Shown here in pieces: positions 60,460 to 64,000 of a DNA stretch of 64,000 bases (the stretch's first letter is position 1; the number at the start of each line of letters is the position of its first letter). The notes beneath the pieces are model-generated. The model worked only from the letters and a program-made list of their open reading frames with translations, was not told the DNA's origin and searched no databases. The DNA is from Thalassobius sp965218685 (GTDB taxonomy: Bacteria; Pseudomonadota; Alphaproteobacteria; Rhodobacterales; Rhodobacteraceae), in the NCBI RefSeq assembly GCF_965218685.1, contig NZ_OZ244657.1, positions 3,286,001-3,350,000 of the forward strand. Direction: 5' to 3'. The translations under genes and the position numbers were made by a program.

Positions 60460-62435
60460 TCCAAGAAGCTCCGCAGCTTCCGCGACCGCGAGGGGTGTTT
60501 TAGTTTCCGCAGGGCCTTGGCCTCGATCTGGCGGATACGTTCGCGGGTCACGCTGAACTGTTGGCCGACTTCTTCCAGCGTGTGGTCGGTGTTCATGCCT
60601 ATGCCGAAACGCATGCGCAGCACGCGTTCCTCGCGCGGGGTCAACGACGCCAGAACGCGGGTCGTGGTTTCCTTCAGGTTTTCCTGAATGGCCGAATCCA
60701 GCGGCAGCACGGCGTTCTTGTCCTCGATGAAATCGCCCAGTTGGCTGTCTTCCTCGTCCCCGATGGGGGTTTCCAGGCTGATCGGCTCTTTGGCGATCTT
60801 CATCACCTTGCGGACCTTTTCCAGCGGCATCTGCAGCTTGGCAGCCAGTTCTTCCGGTGTCGGTTCGCGGCCAATCTCGTGCAGCATCTGGCGGCCGGTG
60901 CGGACCAGCTTGTTGATCGTTTCGATCATGTGGACCGGGATACGGATGGTGCGGGCCTGATCCGCGATCGAGCGGGTGATGGCCTGACGAATCCACCAGG
61001 TCGCATAGGTCGAGAATTTGTACCCACGGCGGTATTCGAATTTATCGACGGCCTTCATCAGGCCGATGTTACCCTCCTGGATCAGGTCCAGGAATTGCAG
61101 GCCACGGTTGGTGTATTTCTTGGCGATCGAGATCACGAGGCGCAGGTTCGCCTCGACCATTTCTTTCTTGGCCTGACGGGCTTCTTTTTCGCCCTTCTGG
61201 ACCTGCGAAACGATGCGGCGGAATTCGCTGATGTCCAGACCAACATACTGACCGACCTGGGCCATGTCGTTGCGCAGCTCTTCGATCTTGTCGGTCGAGC
61301 GTTCCATCAGCATCTGCCAGCCGCGCCCGGATTTCTGAGACATCTCGTCCAGCCAGGTCGGATCCAGTTCGCGGCCGCGATAGGCCTCGATGAATTCACG
61401 GCGGTTGATGCGGGCCTGGTCGGCCAGTTTCACCATCGCGCTGTCGATCTGCATCACGCGGCGGTTGATACCGTACAGCTGGTCAATCAGCGCTTCGATA
61501 CGGTTGTTGTGCAGGTGCAGCTCGTTCACCAGCAGCACGATTTCCGAACGCAGCTTCTGGTACATCGCCTCGTCACGCTCGCTGAACGATCCGTCCTCAT
61601 TCAGCGTGGCCGAGATCCGGCTGTCCTGCATTTCCGCCAGCGTTTCAAAATCATAAGCGATGCGGTTCAGCGTCTCCAGAACCTTGGGCTTCAGCGCGGC
61701 TTCCATCGCTGCCAGGCTCATGTTGGCCTGTTCGTCGTCATCGTCATCGTCGTCGTTATTGGTGATCGGGTTGCCGTCGGCGTCCAGCTCGGGCTGGGAT
61801 TTTTCCTCGGACTTGGTTTCCGATCCGGCAGCGGCATCGACGACGGGCTCTTCTTCGTCGTCGCCCATCTGGTTGCCAAAGGTGGTTTCCAGATCAATCA
61901 CGTCGCGCAGCAGAATGTCTTCAGTCAGAAGTTCGTCGCGCCAGATGGTGATCGCCTGGAACGTCAGAGGGCTTTCGCACAGCCCGGCGATCATGGTGTT
62001 CCGGCCGGCCTCGATGCGTTTCGCGATAGCGATCTCGCCCTCGCGGCTCAGCAGTTCGACGCTGCCCATCTCGCGCAGGTACATGCGCACCGGGTCATCG
62101 GTGCGGTCCAGTTTTTCCTGGCCCGTGGCGGCGAGGGTGACTTCGCCCTGTTTCGAGGACACGTCGACAACAGCGGTTGTCTTGGCCTCTTCGTCTTCGA
62201 CCTCGTCATCCTCGATGATGTTGATGCCCATTTCGGACAGCATCGACATCACGTCCTCGATCTGCTCCGAGGACACCTGGTCGGGGGGCAGGACCTGGTT
62301 CAGCTGGTCATAGGTGATGTAGCCACGCTCGCGCGCCTCGGCGATCATCTTTTTTACGGCGGCCTGGCTCATGTCCAGGGAAACTTCGGCGTCCTGATCT
62401 TCGGTCTTGGCGTCGTCGTTGTCTTTAGCGGCCAT
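60453..62435 (-). CDS. rpoD: Primary sigma factor RpoD (sigma-70)
   Basis: 660 residues. Region 1.1 (about 1-90), a non-conserved acidic region with a run of Asp (about 230-240), regions 1.2 to 2.4 (FLDLIQEGNIGLMKAVDKFE, YRRGYKFSTYATWWIRQAIT), region 3 and region 4.2 (VTRERIRQIEAKALRKLKHP). It directs RNA polymerase to housekeeping promoters. It lies 151 bases downstream of dnaG, the common dnaG-rpoD pair of the macromolecular synthesis operon; the gap holds four GANTC sites. Confidence 0.98.
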   Translation of the reverse strand: MAAKDNDDAKTEDQDAEVSLDMSQAAVKKMIAEARERGYITYDQLNQVLPPDQVSSEQIEDVMSMLSEMGINIIEDDEVEDEEAKTTAVVDVSSKQGEVTLAATGQEKLDRTDDPVRMYLREMGSVELLSREGEIAIAKRIEAGRNTMIAGLCESPLTFQAITIWRDELLTEDILLRDVIDLETTFGNQMGDDEEEPVVDAAAGSETKSEEKSQPELDADGNPITNNDDDDDDDEQANMSLAAMEAALKPKVLETLNRIAYDFETLAEMQDSRISATLNEDGSFSERDEAMYQKLRSEIVLLVNELHLHNNRIEALIDQLYGINRRVMQIDSAMVKLADQARINRREFIEAYRGRELDPTWLDEMSQKSGRGWQMLMERSTDKIEELRNDMAQVGQYVGLDISEFRRIVSQVQKGEKEARQAKKEMVEANLRLVISIAKKYTNRGLQFLDLIQEGNIGLMKAVDKFEYRRGYKFSTYATWWIRQAITRSIADQARTIRIPVHMIETINKLVRTGRQMLHEIGREPTPEELAAKLQMPLEKVRKVMKIAKEPISLETPIGDEEDSQLGDFIEDKNAVLPLDSAIQENLKETTTRVLASLTPREERVLRMRFGIGMNTDHTLEEVGQQFSVTRERIRQIEAKALRKLKHPSRSRKLRSFLDQ

Positions 62436-62499
62436 GTATTACTCCTGCACGGTGCGTCGTCGCGGGCGCGATGATGTGTAATGACTTCAGGTCGTCAAG

Positions 62500-62573
62500 T
62501 GATTCGCTGGACCGAATCATTAGCGTGTCGATGTGATTCGGAAACCCGTATTACCTGAATTATTGAAGGAATC
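62500..62573. promoter_or_regulatory. GANTC cluster with inverted repeat in rpoD upstream region
   Basis: TGATTCG (62500-62506) and CGAATCA (62513-62519) form an inverted repeat with 6-base spacer; TGATTCG recurs at 62534-62540. This gives GANTC sites at 62501, 62514, 62535 and 62569, four within 73 bases, 66 to 138 bases before the rpoD start. GANTC is the CcrM methylation site of alphaproteobacteria and marks GcrA/CcrM-controlled promoters. A cell-cycle-linked rpoD promoter is inference. Confidence 0.45.
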
Positions 62574-62586
62574 CCCTCAGAAACGT

Positions 62587-64000
62587 CTAATGTCCACGCT
62601 TCGAGAAGGAAATTTTGTCCAAAAGATCGTCCAGCGCCGCGCGTTCCTCTCGTTTGATTCGGGCGCCGTTCTTGCCGACATCGTATTCGGCCTTGTCCTC
62701 GTTCTCGCTACGGACCGCGCGATTGCGGGTCTCGGCAGCCTGCTGCAAGCGCCAGGTGACGGCTTCGTCGGCGATGCCGGTCAGCTCTTCCTCGGCCTCG
62801 GCGATCTCGGCCGACAGCCCCAGTTGAGCCCGCAGCTTTGCCAGCTCTTCCGTAACGGTCATGCGCGCAGCCTCGGCATCACCCGAACGCCGCACGGGCG
62901 GGGCTATGGCGACATGGGGGTGCGCAAACAGGGTTTCAAGCCCCTCGGGGCCCATGATGTCGGCCATCCAGTGTTCCAGGTCGTTTTGCTGCCCGTCATG
63001 GGCCGCGCGCAACAGAAGATCGCGGATCATCGCGTGATCTGGATCACCACAGACCATCGCCTCAAGCCCCGCTTCGAACTCCAGAATGATCGAGGGCGCG
63101 CGGATCAGCGTCGCCAGGATCACCGCCTCGCGCAGACGGTTCGGCACATCGTCCCCCGCCGCTGCCAGCGCCGAGTTGCGCGTGGTGCTGGTGGGCACAG
63201 GAGTCTGCGGCTTGCGCCAATCCTGCCATTTGCGTCCCCCACCCGAGGGTTTGCGGCTTTGACGGAACAGATCCCAGCGCAGGTCCTTGATGGCCTGCCC
63301 GTAATGCGACCGGATCGAGGGGTCCTTGATCAGCTTGATCTTTTCACGCAGAGCCTTGTCCAGCGTGGCCTTGCGTTCGGGGCTGTCGAAAACCTTGCCC
63401 TCGGTCTCGCGTTGCCACAGCAGGTTCACCATTGGCACGGCAGCGTCCAGCACAGTTTGTACCGCCCTGGCTCCCTTGGCGCGGATCAGATCGTCCGGGT
63501 CCATCCCCTGCGGCATCAGAGCGAAACGCAAGGATTTGCCCGCCTCCAGCAGCGGCAGCGCCAGATCGATCACCCGCATCGCCGCACGCACGCCGGCGGT
63601 ATCCCCATCCAACGCGATGATCGGCTCGGGGGAAATGCGCCACAACAGATGCAGCTGGCTTTCGGTAATGGCGGTGCCCAAAGGCGCAACCGTGGCGCCG
63701 AACCCGGCCTCTGACAGGGCGATCACGTCCATGTAACCTTCGGCCACAATCAACGGCTGCCCTTTCCCAGAGGCCTGCCGCGCGGGCCCATGGTTATAAA
63801 GGTTGTGCCCCTTGTCGAACAATTCCGTCTCGGGCGAGTTCAGATACTTGGCGTTGTCATTCGGGTCCATCGCGCGACCGCCAAAGGCGATGCAGCGCCC
63901 GCGCGCGTCGCGGATGGGGAACATGATCCGATTTCGGAACACGTCATAGGGGCGTTTGCCCTTGCTCGACGGCTTGGCCAGCCCTGCGCCCAGGATCAGG
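62587..64000 (-). CDS. dnaG: DNA primase DnaG, C-terminal part (5' end outside window)
   Basis: The frame is open to the right window edge; about 470 C-terminal residues are visible, so the N-terminal zinc domain and part of the catalytic core are missing. The TOPRIM region shows VAEGYMDVIALSEAGFGATV and PIIALDGDTAGVRAA with the metal-binding acids; the basic helical region and the DnaB-binding C-domain (about the last 150 residues) follow. Primase makes RNA primers for replication. rpoD follows on the same strand. Confidence 0.96.
   Translation of the reverse strand, partial: LILGAGLAKPSSKGKRPYDVFRNRIMFPIRDARGRCIAFGGRAMDPNDNAKYLNSPETELFDKGHNLYNHGPARQASGKGQPLIVAEGYMDVIALSEAGFGATVAPLGTAITESQLHLLWRISPEPIIALDGDTAGVRAAMRVIDLALPLLEAGKSLRFALMPQGMDPDDLIRAKGARAVQTVLDAAVPMVNLLWQRETEGKVFDSPERKATLDKALREKIKLIKDPSIRSHYGQAIKDLRWDLFRQSRKPSGGGRKWQDWRKPQTPVPTSTTRNSALAAAGDDVPNRLREAVILATLIRAPSIILEFEAGLEAMVCGDPDHAMIRDLLLRAAHDGQQNDLEHWMADIMGPEGLETLFAHPHVAIAPPVRRSGDAEAARMTVTEELAKLRAQLGLSAEIAEAEEELTGIADEAVTWRLQQAAETRNRAVRSENEDKAEYDVGKNGARIKREERAALDDLLDKISFSKRGH

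Noticed and set aside
61729..61760. Trinucleotide run in rpoD
   Set aside because: It simply encodes a run of Asp in the non-conserved acidic region of sigma-70, common in alphaproteobacteria.
60561..62474. 637-codon open frame antisense to rpoD
   Set aside because: Opposite the sigma-70 gene; Val-rich and low-complexity, no domain.

Overview
This is a GC-rich alphaproteobacterial chromosome segment, most likely from a marine Rhodobacteraceae (Roseobacter-type) genome. The assignment rests on gene content and order: hflK-hflC-DUF2065-htrA, nrdR-ribD, an H-NOX/HNOBA-GGDEF pair, DUF3572 beside a PleD-like protein, the ATP-grasp/alpha-E/transglutaminase/Anbu operon, a kpsS-export-kpsC capsule set, and a short intergenic repeat seen four times. 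No species can be named. I saw no rRNA, tRNA, CRISPR array, transposase or phage gene, and no gap between genes longer than 300 bases.

Layout. 1-9.8 kb holds a partial unknown gene, a glutathione transferase, YciB and DMT membrane proteins, ftsY, a lysoplasmalogenase-type protein, an AlkB-type hydroxylase and divergent xseA/purD. 9.9-12.2 kb holds a PAS-LuxR regulator, an FG-GAP protein, a ferredoxin and a lipoprotein. 12.3-19.0 kb is a long minus-strand series reading rpiA, AhpD-like, gor, hflK, hflC, DUF2065, htrA (pentose phosphate, redox and envelope quality control). 19.2-23.1 kb holds sdaA, thiN and a 573-residue acidic protein of unknown function. 23.2-29.7 kb is rich in signalling: an H-NOX protein lacking its heme-ligating His, an HNOBA-GGDEF diguanylate cyclase, DUF4153, a HAD phosphatase, a MarR regulator and a PleD-like cyclase with a dead receiver. 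29.8-31.9 kb is a four-gene operon of four-EF-hand protein, ECF sigma, putative anti-sigma and CpxP/CnrX-like membrane protein. 32-43 kb is mainly metabolic (Nudix, DMT, aldo/keto reductase, DsrE-like, metG, a ThDP enzyme, PhnA, glpK, glpD). 43.2-47.2 kb is the Anbu operon, 47.3-51.5 kb an RND pump, 53-57.4 kb the capsule set. 57.5-64 kb holds ribD-nrdR, yjbQ, an AT-richer PIN-like gene that reads into the rpoD terminator, rpoD, and the 3' part of dnaG.

Points most worth a second look: (i) the H-NOX protein without proximal His or YxSxR next to a cyclase with an intact inhibitory site; (ii) the EF-hand/ECF sigma operon as a possible envelope calcium or metal sensing circuit; (iii) the PIN-like gene whose C-terminus is encoded by the rpoD terminator palindrome; (iv) clusters of GANTC methylation sites beside ftsY (with DnaA-box-like repeats) and upstream of rpoD; (v) the interspersed repeat family; (vi) a terminator hairpin that also contains a gene's ribosome binding site. 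All functional statements come from reading the sequence; no database search was run.
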